This document shows positions 51,797 through 61,083 of a stretch of 64,000 nucleotides of DNA, piece after piece. The position numbers and the translations under genes are program-made. The number at the start of each line of letters is the position of its first letter. Within the stretch, counting starts at the first letter, position 1. The stretch covers positions 253,927 to 317,926 of the forward strand of contig NW_008705565.1 of the NCBI RefSeq assembly GCF_000186865.1. The letters run 5' to 3'. Below the pieces are notes generated by a model, which saw only the letters and a list, made by a program, of their open reading frames with translations, was not told the origin of the DNA and did no database searches. Source of the stretch: Aureococcus anophagefferens. Taxonomy: Eukaryota > Sar > Pelagophyceae > Pelagomonadales > Pelagomonadaceae.

Positions 51797-54700
51797 TCAG
51801 ACGAAGGTCGCGGTCGCCCGCGGCGGTCCGAACGGGTCTTCGTCGTCCTCCGTGTCGATGATGTCGCGGCGGAAGGCGTCCTGGCGGGAGCCCCAGGAGT
51901 GGCGCAGGAGGGAGCCCTGCTGCTTCGGGAGCGAGTCCGAGAGGGACGCGATGGGGTCGTCGGGCCGTAAGATCTTCGCGGCGCCGAAGGCCCGGTCCAT
52001 CTCCGCGCGGAGCCGCGTCTCCGAGGCCAGCGGCGAGATGCGGTAGAGCATGCGCGTGTGGATGCGGTCCGCGCAGGGGATCAAAGCGATCGCGAGGACG
52101 CAGAGCATGACGGCGTGCGCGAGGAGCGCGTCGGCGAGGAACGCGAAGGCGAGCGCCGCGTCCGTCAGCGACCGGGCCGCGACGCCCGCGCGGCCGCCGC
52201 ACGCGGCGCGGAGTGCGCTCGCGGCGGCGGCCGTCGACGTGAGCTTGAGGAGCGCGAAGCCGATCCAGCCCGCCGCGGGCATGGCCGTCGTCGCCGCCGC
52301 CGCGCCGACGACGCCCGCGAGCGCGAGGGCCGCGGCGAGCGGCGCGGGCCACCAGGGGGGCGGCCCGGGGGCCGCCCGCCCGGGGCGCGGCCCGGGGGCC
52401 GCGCGGAGCCGCGCGAGGAGCGCGCAGAGCGCCACGAACGCGACCTCGACGACGGGCGTCGCCGCGACGACGAGGCCGGCGGCGCCGAGGCCGCCCGACG
52501 CGGACCGCGCGCGCGGCAAGAAGACCGCCGCGGCGACGGCGAGCTTCGCGACGTCGCCGAGCGAGCCGTCGACCGCGCGCCGGAGCGCCGCGCTCCCGTC
52601 GGAGCGCGCCGGCGCGTGCGCGCGGAGCGACCACGCGCGCCAGTCGGTCCGCAGCCACGCGGCCCAGCTCCCGTACATGCCCGGGACCTCCGCGAGCAGG
52701 AACTGGTGCGGGTTGAACAGAAAGGGCGCGAAGGCCCAGGACCAGGCCGGGAAGCCGAGCGTGAGCCAGGCCGGCCACGCGCCGACGCCGCCCGCGGCCG
52801 CGGCGAGCGCGACGTAGAGCAGGACGCGGCAGCCGTCGCGGATGGCCTGGACGCAGTAGTTGCGGTAGAGCGCGTCGGGCGCCGTCCGCGCGATGGCGAG
52901 GCCGCGGCCCGTGGGGATGTAGGACGCGCCGCCGACCGTCAGCTCCCGGACGAGCGTCGCGCCCATGCACTTGGACTTGAAGCACTCGAAGGCCGGGCTC
53001 AGCGTCACGTACTGGAGCAGCACGCGCCAGACCGCGCGGCCCGCGCCCTCCTCGAGGCAGAGCTCGACGAGGAGGAGCGCGGCGGGCACGACCATGAAGA
53101 CGACCGCGACCTTGGAGCAGAACTCGGCGAGGAGGACCTCGAGCCGCGCCTTCGCGGGGCCGCTCTCGTCGACGAGCGCGAGGGCCAGGAGGCCCAGGGC
53201 CGTGGCGTCCGTGCCGGCGCAGATGAGGACCTGGGTCACGAAGAAGCCGCAGTGCGCGACGTAGTTCGCGAGCATCTGCGTGAACGGGGCGAAGCGGCCG
53301 AGCCGGTAGACCTGGCGCGTGAGCAGCTGCTGCGCGTTGCCCTGGGCGAGCTTCGAGTAGAAGGACATGATGGAGTTGAAGTCGAGGTCCCGGCCCTTGC
53401 CGACCTGGCAGTACTCGCGGTGCACGATGGACCCGCCGCCGAGCTGCGTCGCGAAGCCCGAGAAGATGTCCTCGGAGAGGTGGAGGCCCCGCACGGCCTT
53501 GGACACGCCGCCCTGCTGCATCATCCTCAGCTTGTCCACGAAGTCCGGGTGGCCGTAGTGCTGCCGCGCGGACAGCGGGTTCGAGAGCACGCGCTGCACG
53601 AGCGTGCCGAAGACGGCCTCCTGGCTCGCCGCGAGGTCGCCGCAGGACCCGAGCGACGACGAGAAGATGTGCTCGCGGAAGCCCAGGATGGCGCAGCGCC
53701 GCGCGCCGCCCGCGCGCTCCACGTGGGCCTCGTTGAACTCCGCGAGGACGCAGTTGACCATGAGCGCGGTCTCGAGGTACGAGTCCTGGTTCGCGTCGAT
53801 GCACTGGAGCACCTCGCCCGACGTGAAGATGAGGGCGTGGTTCTGGTTGTCGCCCTTGCCGTGGCCCAGGATCGGGTGGCCCGGGAGCCGCACGCGGTAC
53901 CGCGGCGCGCGCGCGCCCGCGCCGTCCGCCTCGCAGCGCGCGTCGACGAGGCAGCTGTAGAACGCGCGGCCGTCCCGCTCGGCCGCCTCCTCGACGTAGG
54001 CGACCCGGAGGTTCGGGAACTCGTAGAAGAGCTCGTCGAGGCACTCGCGCTCCTCGGCCGTGAAGGACGGCAGGCGCTGCATGGCCACGACGAGCGAGAA
54101 CTTGGAGTCGACGACCGCGTCGACCTCGGCCGACGTCATGGACGGGTTCTCCGCCGTGCAGAGCAGCTTGAGGGCGTCGCTGTACTTGTGGAGGCCCGAG
54201 ATCGTGCGGTAGAGCGTCTGCGTGCGGCGGCTCGCCCAGCGGCGGAGGCGCCACGAGTCGTCGTCGCTGAGCGTGAGGCCGCGCGCGCGCGTGACCGCGC
54301 CGCGGCCCGCGACCGCGGCCCGCGTCGCCTCGCCGAGCTTCGTCTCCGAGTTGCGCTGCGCGGGCGACGCCCGGTCGTCGTACAGGCGGCTCGCGGCGGC
54401 GAAGCGCGCGAACTCGTCGGGGAAGAACTCTACGAGGAACGACAGGAGCGTCGGGCTCCCGTCGTCGCCGTCCGTGCCCACGAGGTCCTCGAGCCGCGCG
54501 TAGATGGTCTCGCCGTAGTGGGGCACGAGCACCGTGAGCGACGGCGAGTCGAGGACGCCCGGCGACGCGGGGAGCGACATGTTCGACGTGAGGAGCATGA
54601 AGTCGAGGCGGCGCCGCGCCTCCCCGTTCGCGGGCCAGCACTCCGCGGGGAGCCGCCGCGCCGTGCGCGGCATGCACTGGAGCGCCTCGCGCTCCGCCGG

Positions 54701-56612
54701 GCTCAGCAGCGCGTCGCGGGCCAGGTCCTCGACGATCGCGTGCCAGCCGCGCGAGAAGAGCGTCGGCGGGCCGCGATCGGGCTCGGACGGCGGCGCGTTC
54801 CAGCGGCCGAGCTCGGACGTGTGCGCCGTGACGAGGCCGCCGCCGACGTCGTTGGCGATCCAGGGGAAGGAGAACATCTTCGATGCTTCCGTCGTGCAGC
54901 AGGACCGCACGTAGCGCGAGACGCGCTTGGTGAGCCCGAGCACCGCCGCGCCGCGGATCGCGCCGCAAAACGCGAGCGCGACGGTGAACGCGAGGTAGTA
55001 GGACGCGACGAAGGCGCAGGCGACGGCCGCCGACGCGGCGGCGAGGGGCGCGACGACGAGCGACGGCGCGGCTGAAACGGCGGCGACCGCGCGCGCGTAC
55101 GGTCTCGCGAGCGCGAAAAACGAGCCGACGCCGTGGAGCCCCAGGAACAGCGCCGTGAGCGCCCAGGCCGCGGCGCGCGTGCGTGCGTCGTCCTGCAAAA
55201 TCTTGGCCACGGGCAGGCCCCGCTCGCAGCACGTCTCCGCGGAGAAGCCGAAGACGAGGACGAGGCTCGCGGCCGCGAAGACGCCGCACGTCACGACGAC
55301 CGCCGCGTGAGAGTCGTCGAAGAAGAGGCGGTAGGCGACGGGCGCGACGACGGCGCCGACGTGGACGGCAGTGGCGACGTAGAGGCGCCGCGGGACGTGG
55401 CCGAAGGCGCCGCGGTGCGGGTGCAGCGACGCGTCGCACGCGTCCGACGCGAGCGCGAGCGCCGCGGACGCGGCGATGGGCAGGAAGACGTCGCCGGCGC
55501 CGGCCGTCCGGTCCTCGAGCGCCAGGGCGAGGTAGAGCAAATAGCCGAATTCCAGCGCCGCGAGGCTCAGGAACCGCGAGTGGCCCGCGACGAACGCGCG
55601 GACGTCGTGCGGCTCGCTGAAGGACTTGGCGCGCCGCATCGACGCGGCCCAGTCGCACGACCGCCTACACCGTTTCCCCGTCGAAACATAAACCCTCGAG
55701 GCGCGCCGCGGGACGCCGGGGCGCGCAGGAGGTCGTACCACGTGTGCGCCGGCAGGTCGACGATCTGCATGAACTCCGTGATCGTCGTGCGCCCCGCGCC
55801 GGCGTCGGCGCGGACGACGAGCGCGCGGAGCCGCCGCCGCGTCATGAGCTGCTCGTCGACGTCGTCGTAGTGCTGGTCCGTCACGTAGGACACGTCCTCC
55901 TTGAGCGTCGGCCGCGACGTCGCGCCCTTGACGGCCAGGCCCGCGTAGGTCCGCGAGAACATGTAGCGCCACAGCGGCGCGACGACGTCGTCGAGGTACG
56001 CGCCCGCGGCCGGCGCGCCGCGCTCCTTCGCGGCCCACCAGCGCCGCTTCGCGTGGCGAGCGGCGTGGAAGATGAGGTAGAGCGCCCGCGGCATGAAGCG
56101 CACGTTGCCTACCGAGTGACGATTCGTCGTCGTTTTCCCGGTCGAACGCTCTCGAACATCGTCACGGCCGCAGGACGCCGCACGTTGCCCGCCTCGCCCC
56201 AGACGAGGAGCCAGAGCGCGAGCTGCGACAGCTGCAGGTAGCTCGCGTCCGCGACCGCGCGCGCGGGCGAGTCCGCGCCCTCGGCGCGCACGGAGAGCCG
56301 CGCGGTCTCCTCGGGCGTCGGCGGGAAGAGCGCGGGCGGCGCGGGCGCCTCCTCGAGCTCCGTGTCCTCGAGCCAGGCCGCGTAGCCCTCGAGCGTCAGC
56401 CGGTGGAGCCGCGCCAGCGCCGTCTCCCGCGACTTCCAGCACCGCGTCTGCGACTCCAGCAGGGACAGCAGGTGCTCGAGCTGGCACGCGGCGCTCGCGG
56501 CCTGGAAGCCGAACTGCTCGACGTAGCCGTCGATGATCTGCGACGCGATGCGCCGGGCGGTCGCGGCGGGCAGGTCGTCGGTGTCCGCGGGCGCCCGTGG
56601 CATGGCCACCAT
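51797..56612 (-). CDS. 1,3-beta-glucan (callose) synthase, GT48, three exons
   Basis: Exons 56189-56612, 55727-56108 and 51797-55664 give about 1557 aa. The order is that of FKS/CalS enzymes: an N-terminal helical region with LLVWGEAGNVRFMPRALYLI (plant enzymes: IWGEAANLRFMPE), HYDDVDEQL, the FKS1 region, a first TM block, then the large cytosolic GT48 domain with LTVLVPHYGETIYA, EEREC...NLRVAYVEEA, HPILGHGKGDNQNHALIF, ILGFREHIFSSSLGSCGDLA, LSNPLSARQHYGHPDFVDKL, GLHLSEDIFSGF and VGKGRDLDFNSIMSFYSKLA, then a second TM block. It makes 1,3-beta-glucan from UDP-glucose at a membrane, for storage or wall glucan. The start could be ATG 56612 or 56603. Both introns have GC donors. Confidence 0.9.
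55665..55726 (-). other. 62-nt GC-AG intron of glucan synthase, diverged introner
   Basis: Splicing CTCCT|GCGCGC...GGTGTAG|GCGG joins WYDLL to RSCDWAAS in frame. From position 11 of the intron (GCGTCCCGCGGC, then TCGAG, TTTCGACGGGGAAAC) it matches the introners at 29453 and 56109 with the same spacing from the donor. The flanking duplication is no longer visible. Confidence 0.6.
56109..56188 (-). mobile_element. Introner-like intron in glucan synthase
   Basis: An 80-nt insertion splits the conserved codon of WGEAG|NVRFMP. A 10-base direct repeat, GCAACGTGCG (minus strand), begins both the intron and the next exon. Splicing GAGGCGG|GCAACG...CGGTAG|GCAACG restores the frame with a GC donor from the first copy. 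The interior (GCGTCCTGC, GTGACGATGTTCGAGAGCG, GGGAAAACG, ATCGTCAC) is homologous to the intron in GBP copy 1; GTGACGAT and ATCGTCAC form a subterminal inverted repeat. Confidence 0.85.
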
Positions 56613-56685
56613 CCCTTCTGATGAGTGGCGGGCAGCTTCGGTGTTTGTGGGTGCATCGTCAACCTCCGCCGCGACGGCCGCCTCA

Positions 56686-58038
56686 GGCTAGGGGGCGGCC
56701 TTTAAGGCGGCCGATTCGGCCGCCGCCTGGCTCGGTTCGCCGAGGTACCCCGCGAACCCCCCTGGATAAGCGGCAGCCTCGTCGGCCGCAAGGTACAGGA
56801 CGCTCCGGTTGTTTGCAGCAGTCATTTATCAACAACGTTGTGCGCGAAAGACGACCCCGGGTCGATCGACGGGGATGGCATGGACAGGGGTGTGTACAGG
56901 GGAAGGGGGGACATGTGTGCATCTCACGCCGCCTCGGCGACGGCCGCGATCGCGTCTCGCGCCGCGTCTCGTCGCTTCGTCGCGAGGCCCGCGTCGCCGA
57001 GGTTGATTTTGAGGATATTGTTCTTGCCCGCGGGCCTCGGCATGATGTTCGTGCGGCAGAGCCACATGGTCGCGTGGTTCGGCACGACCTTGGTCTCCTC
57101 GAGCGAGACGAAGCCCGCCTTGGAGAGGTCGCGCTTGATGTTGCGCATGTAGCCCCAGACGTAGGGCTCGCCCTCGGCCATGGCCGGCGACGGCGAGTAC
57201 TCCTGGGCGATGTCGAGGACCATGAGGAGGCCGCCGGGCCGGAGCACGCGCTTCGCCTCCGCGAGGAGCGCCGCGCGGCCCTGCTGCGGCACCTCGTGGA
57301 GCACGAACTGGATCGAGACGACGTCCGCGGACCCGTCGGCGAGGCCCGTGGCCTCGGCGTTCCGCTCCTTGAAGACGACGGGCTTCGCGCCGCCGACGAC
57401 GTTCGTCAGGAGCCGCGCCGTGCGCAGGAACGGCGGCGACGTGTCGTACGCGAGCACGTCCGCCTCGGGGAACGCCGCGCGGAGGCCCCGCGTCGACGCG
57501 GCCGTGCCGCATCCCAGGTCCACGACGAGCGACGCCGCCGGCGCGGCGCCGGGGGCCACCGGCGCGGCGAGGCCGTCGACGGCGGCGACGGCGGACCGCG
57601 CGGCCGCGGCGCAGTCCGTGCGGATGTCGCGGCCGCCGTACGCCGCGACGTCGATGACCTTCGTGATGAGCGGCGCCATGACGCTCGCGATGAGCCCGCC
57701 GACGCCAATGTTCCCGCCCATGCCCTGGTGGATGCGCGGGTCGTACCAGTACTCGCGGTTCGTGCTGTACTCCTCAAGTTTCGCCGCGGCGTCGAGGTTC
57801 GTCCGCTGCGGCGGCGATGGCGGCGTTTTTTTGGTTGGCGGCTGTAGCGCGGAGGTCGCACAGAGGAGAAGGAGCACTGGTGCGAGTCTAGACATCGTCA
57901 TGGCGTTGCACACGGCCATTTTCGCGGGCGCTGAACTTCGAACGCAGAGCCAGCTCAGCTTCTGTCGCTTATCCAGGGGGGTTCGTGGGGTACCTTGGCG
58001 AGCCGAGCCAGGTGGCGGCCGGAGGCCGCCCCCTAGCC
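56686..58038. mobile_element. 1.35-kb unit with imperfect inverted repeats around a methyltransferase gene
   Basis: The sequence GGCTAGGGGGCGGCC...CCTGGATAAGCG-CAG at 56686-56775 recurs inverted at 57962-58038, with about six mismatches and a 14-base length difference in the middle. The methyltransferase gene (56924-57901) is the only gene inside. No target duplication is evident. The left copy contains a hairpin GGCGGCCGATTCGGCCGCC. It may be a small mobile unit or an inverted duplication of an intergenic repeat. Confidence 0.5.
56924..57901 (-). CDS. SAM-dependent methyltransferase with secretory/plastid leader
   Basis: The protein from ATG 57901 (alternative ATG 57919) has 325 residues. 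The leader is a signal peptide (RLAPVLLLLCATSALQPP) and a Pro/Thr/Lys-rich stretch, fitting ER or complex-plastid targeting. The methyltransferase core has motif I SLVVDLGCGTAASTRGL, the acidic residue of motif II in DVLAYDTSPPFL, SADVVSIQFVLHEVPQQGR and LRPGGLLMVLDIAQEYSPS, a class I (ubiE/Methyltransf_11-like) order. The conserved upstream segment EEYSTNREYWYDPRIHQGMG and the tail KNNILKINLGDAGLATK suggest a specific algal subgroup. The substrate is unknown. Confidence 0.8.
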   Translation of the reverse strand: MTMSRLAPVLLLLCATSALQPPTKKTPPSPPQRTNLDAAAKLEEYSTNREYWYDPRIHQGMGGNIGVGGLIASVMAPLITKVIDVAAYGGRDIRTDCAAAARSAVAAVDGLAAPVAPGAAPAASLVVDLGCGTAASTRGLRAAFPEADVLAYDTSPPFLRTARLLTNVVGGAKPVVFKERNAEATGLADGSADVVSIQFVLHEVPQQGRAALLAEAKRVLRPGGLLMVLDIAQEYSPSPAMAEGEPYVWGYMRNIKRDLSKAGFVSLEETKVVPNHATMWLCRTNIMPRPAGKNNILKINLGDAGLATKRRDAARDAIAAVAEAA

Positions 58039-58987
58039 GTCGCAGCGGAGGTTGGTCGTGAGGGTGGCGAGGGCGGCGCGGTCCGCGAGGCGGCGCGCGT
58101 CGTCTTCGAGTCGGTGGGAGAGGGCGCGGGCCTTGGACGTCCAGGTGCCGTCGACGAACTTGAGGCCGGAGATCAGGTAGCGCGCGCGGTACTTCGCGGC
58201 GGTGGTGCCCCACTCGCGGTGGAGCTCGTTGCTGAGCAGGGCTTTCGCCTGGTCGGGGCACGCGCAGCCCATGGAGATCCAACGCGACTCGGAGAGCGCG
58301 GTCGCGACGTCCGCGAGCAGGGACGAGACGTCCTTGGAGGCCTCGGAAAACTGGCCGAAGACGAGGCCGACGCAGCCGCCGAGGGAGCTCAGCGCGCGGA
58401 GCATCGGGCCGTCGGAGACGCCGTTGATCTCAACGTCGATCTGCTTCGCGTGCGCCTTGTATTCGTTGTCGACGTAGGACGCCCGCTTGTCCACGGGCGA
58501 CGCGCCTCTCCGCGCGGACGCCGCGGTGGAGTAGTAGTTCGAGTCGGCGGCGGACCAGGCAAGCGTTTTCACGTCGAAGATGCGGCGGACCTTGTCGAGG
58601 GGCTCGACGGCGAGGTCCGGCGTCACGTTCTTGACGCGCCGTTCGACGTTGGAGAAGGGCACGAGCGCCGCGCGGTTGACGCCCGCGCCGTCGCCGGCGG
58701 TGGCGTCACGCGCGTCGCCGAGCATGACGGCCGCGTCGCGCTCCGAAGCCAGCCGCGCGCGGCCCGCGGCCGTGAGGCCCGTGGAGAAGAGCAAGCCCCG
58801 CGGCTCGCGCTGGGCCGGGAGCCCGGCCTGCCGCGCCGAGTCGTGGATCTGGGCGAGCACCGCGTTGTGGTAGTCCGTGCGTCGCGACTCGAGGTTGAGG
58901 ATCGAGTGCTCGGTGCTGAGCTTCGCGCCGTACGCGTCGAGCTTCGCGCCGCCGGGCAGCGTGCGGCCGATGCAGAGAGGAGTCTTT
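58033..58987 (-). pseudogene. 5'-truncated retroelement-like ORF (C-terminal region with nuclease-like motif)
   Basis: The frame is open from double TAG at about 58991-58996 to 58033 but has no usable ATG before 58860. It reads SILNLESRRTDYHNAVLAQI, QREPRGLLFSTGL, VTPDLAVEPLDKVRRIFDVK and GGCVGLVFGQFSEASKDV. The His/Asn-rich helix, E-P-R-G-L and P-D-L...F-D-V-K order resembles the C-terminal part of non-LTR or other algal retroelement proteins, where P-D...D-x-K marks a PD-(D/E)XK-like nuclease. The missing 5' part and double stop suggest a dead fragment; a spliced gene remains possible. Its stop codon lies inside the right repeat of the 56686-58038 unit. Confidence 0.45.
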
Positions 58988-59314
58988 AAGCGGCTAGCAG
59001 CCTACTAGGGGTGACTCCTCGCCAAACGCACCAGCTCTCTCCCTTCCCTGGCATGAGCACGTCCACGAAGAAGCAGCCAGCTGGGGACCGAGGCCTCCCT
59101 CGGCTTCTTTGCGCGTTCTGGTTCTTGCCGTTGACATTGTTTGTCAGCGGTGCAAAATTGAAAAAACGCGCGACGGGTAGGTCGCTGGCGGTACATATCG
59201 CGCTAACGTGCCCCTGACAACCGTGCGAATCGAAAGGAAGTTCGATTTCAGGGAGCTTGTGCGCGTGCGTGCCACGCGACCGTCATCCCCGCACTGGAGC
59301 ATAATTCGACCTTC
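58988..59314. other. Gene-free stretch
   Basis: About 330 bases between the retroelement remnant and the SGNH gene region. It is less GC-rich around 59140-59170 (CAAAATTGAAAAAACG). Short ORFs here have no recognisable product. Confidence 0.3.
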
Positions 59315-60977
59315 TTAAATCTCATACCCGTCGCTCACGCGGCCGAACTCGACGGCGTCGCCGTGCTCGTCGAAGTCGATGTCGGACGCNNNNNNNNNNN
59401 NNNNNNNNNNNNNNNNNNNNNNNNNNNNNNNNNNNNNNNNNNNNNNNNNNNNNNNNNNNNNNNNNNNNNNNNNNNNNNNNNNNNNNNNNNNNNNNNNNNN
59501 NNNNNNNNNNNNNNNNNNNNNNNNNNNNNNNNNNNNNNNNNNNNNNNNNNNNNNNNNNNNNNNNNNNNNNNNNNNNNNNNNNNNNNNNNNNNNNNNNNNN
59601 NNNNNNNNNNNNNNNNNNNNNNNNNNNNNNNNNNNNNNNNNNNNNNNNNNNNNNNNNNNNNNNNNNNNNNNNNNNNNNNNNNNNNNNNNNNNNNNNNNNN
59701 NNNNNNNNNNNNNNNNNNNNNNNNNNNNNNNNNNNNNNNNNNNNNNNNNNNNNNNNNNNNNNNNNNNNNNNNNNNNNNNNNNNNNNNNNNNNNNNNNNNN
59801 NNNNNNNNNNNNNNNNNNNNNNNNNNNNNNNNNNNNNNNNNNNNNNNNNNNNNNNNNNNNNNNNNNNNNNNNNNNNNNNNNNNNNNNNNNNNNNNNNNNN
59901 NNNNNNNNNNNNNNNNNNNNNNNNNNNNNNNNNNNNNNNNNNNNNNNNNNNNNNNNNNNNNNNNNNNNNNNNNNNNNNNNNNNNNNNNNNNNNNNNNNNN
60001 NNNNNNNNNNNNNNNNNNNNNNNNNNNNNNNNNNNNNNNNNNNNNNNNNNNNNNNNNNNNNNNNNNNNNNNNNNNNNNNNNNNNNNNNNNNNNNNNNNNN
60101 NNNNNNNNNNNNNNNNNNNNNNNNNNNNNNNNNNNNNNNNNNNNNNNNNNNNNNNNNNNNNNNNNNNNNNNNNNNNNNNNNNNNNNNNNNNNNNNNNNNN
60201 NNNNNNNNNNNNNNNNNNNNNNNNNNNNNNNNNNNNNNNNGACGGCCGCGCCGTCGTCAGCCGCCGCGTGGACTCGTAGGACGGCGCGTAGCTGGGCTCG
60301 TAGGACGGCCGGGGCGTCGCCGTCGCCGGAACCCCGCCGAGGAGCGTCGCCGCGGCCTCGGCGGCCATCGCCGCGTAGCCCCGTTCGTTCGGATGGATTT
60401 TGTCGTCGTAGTAGTCCTCGACGACGTCGTCGCCGCCGAGGGCGCTCCGGAAGTCCATGATGGACCCGCCGACGGCGTCGGCGACGTCGCGCTCGAGGGC
60501 CGGCAGCTCCTCGTTGATGACCGACGTGTCGTCGCCCCACTTGCCGCTGCAGCAGAGGTAGGGCGTCGTCGCGCCGACGTAAAAGTAGGCGCCCGGCGAC
60601 GCGGACCGCAGCTCCTCGATGAGGTCGACGTACGTGGCGACCCAGTCGTCCTCGATGGCGCCCCAGAGCGACTCCTTGGCGTCGTTCGTGCCCAGGCTCA
60701 CGATGCCGACGTCGAAGCGCGTCTCCATCATGTCGTCGTAGCCGCCGCTGTCGCGCCAGGGCTTGAAGCCGTCGCCGTCGCCGACGGTCGTGCCGCTCCG
60801 GCCGAAGTTGTGCACCTCGTAGCCGTCGCCGAGCAGGTCCTGGAGCAGGGACGGATAGTCGTGGCCCGCGCCGTGGCCGCCGGCCGTGATGCTGTCGCCG
60901 GCGCAGGCGACGACGACCACGGGTTCGGCGCACCGCGGCAGCGCCAGCCCCAGCAGCGCCGCGAGGACCTTCGTCAT
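59315..60977 (-). CDS. SGNH/GDSL-type hydrolase, interrupted by assembly gap
   Basis: The protein starts at ATG 60977 with a signal peptide (MTKVLAALLGLALPRCAEP). SGNH motifs follow: CAGDSITAGGHGAG with the catalytic Ser, EVHNFGRSGTTVGDG, IVSLGTNDAKESLWG with Asn, and DDKIHPNERGYAAMA with the Asp-x-x-His pair. These secreted enzymes cleave ester bonds of lipids or acetylated glycans. After the domain comes PRPSYEPSYAPSYEST, a Pro/Ser/Tyr linker, then 851 unknown bases. Past the gap, a frame ends DIDFDEHGDAVEFGRVSDGY at stop 59315-59317; it may be the same protein's C-terminus or another gene's end. Length cannot be given. Confidence 0.7.
59390..60240. other. Assembly gap (851 N)
   Basis: Unknown bases inside the SGNH hydrolase gene. 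The preceding coding text (PSYEPSYAPSYEST repeats) suggests that a repetitive linker caused the gap. Confidence 0.95.
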
Positions 60978-61009
60978 CGCAGCCCCAGCAGCGCGAGGAC
61001 CTTCGTCAT
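60961..61009. repeat. Tandem duplication around the SGNH start codon
   Basis: A sequence GCGAGGACCTTCGTCATC occurs twice, 32 bases apart, so ATG codons lie at 61009 and 60977 (minus strand). The upstream copy opens an 11-codon ORF whose TGA stop overlaps the main ATG (ATGA). Confidence 0.7.
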
Positions 61010-61083
61010 CACATAACCCCTTTTTTTGTGAAGTCAACTTCGACGTCAACCTGGTCGAAGCAACGAAGCGGTCGGCCTGCGCG

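Noticed and set aside
52058..55075. 1005-codon plus-strand frame
   Set aside because: Antisense shadow of glucan synthase, Arg/Glu/Ala-rich.
56706..56724. GGCGGCCGATTCGGCCGCC hairpin as a terminator
   Set aside because: Eukaryotic context, no T run; it is part of the inverted repeat flanking the methyltransferase gene.
58033..58860. Intact gene for a 275-aa protein
   Set aside because: Protein sense continues upstream of the first ATG to a double stop, so it looks 5'-truncated and is listed as a remnant.
59363..61016. Plus-strand frames through the assembly gap
   Set aside because: They are mostly unknown bases; flanking text is antisense to the SGNH hydrolase.
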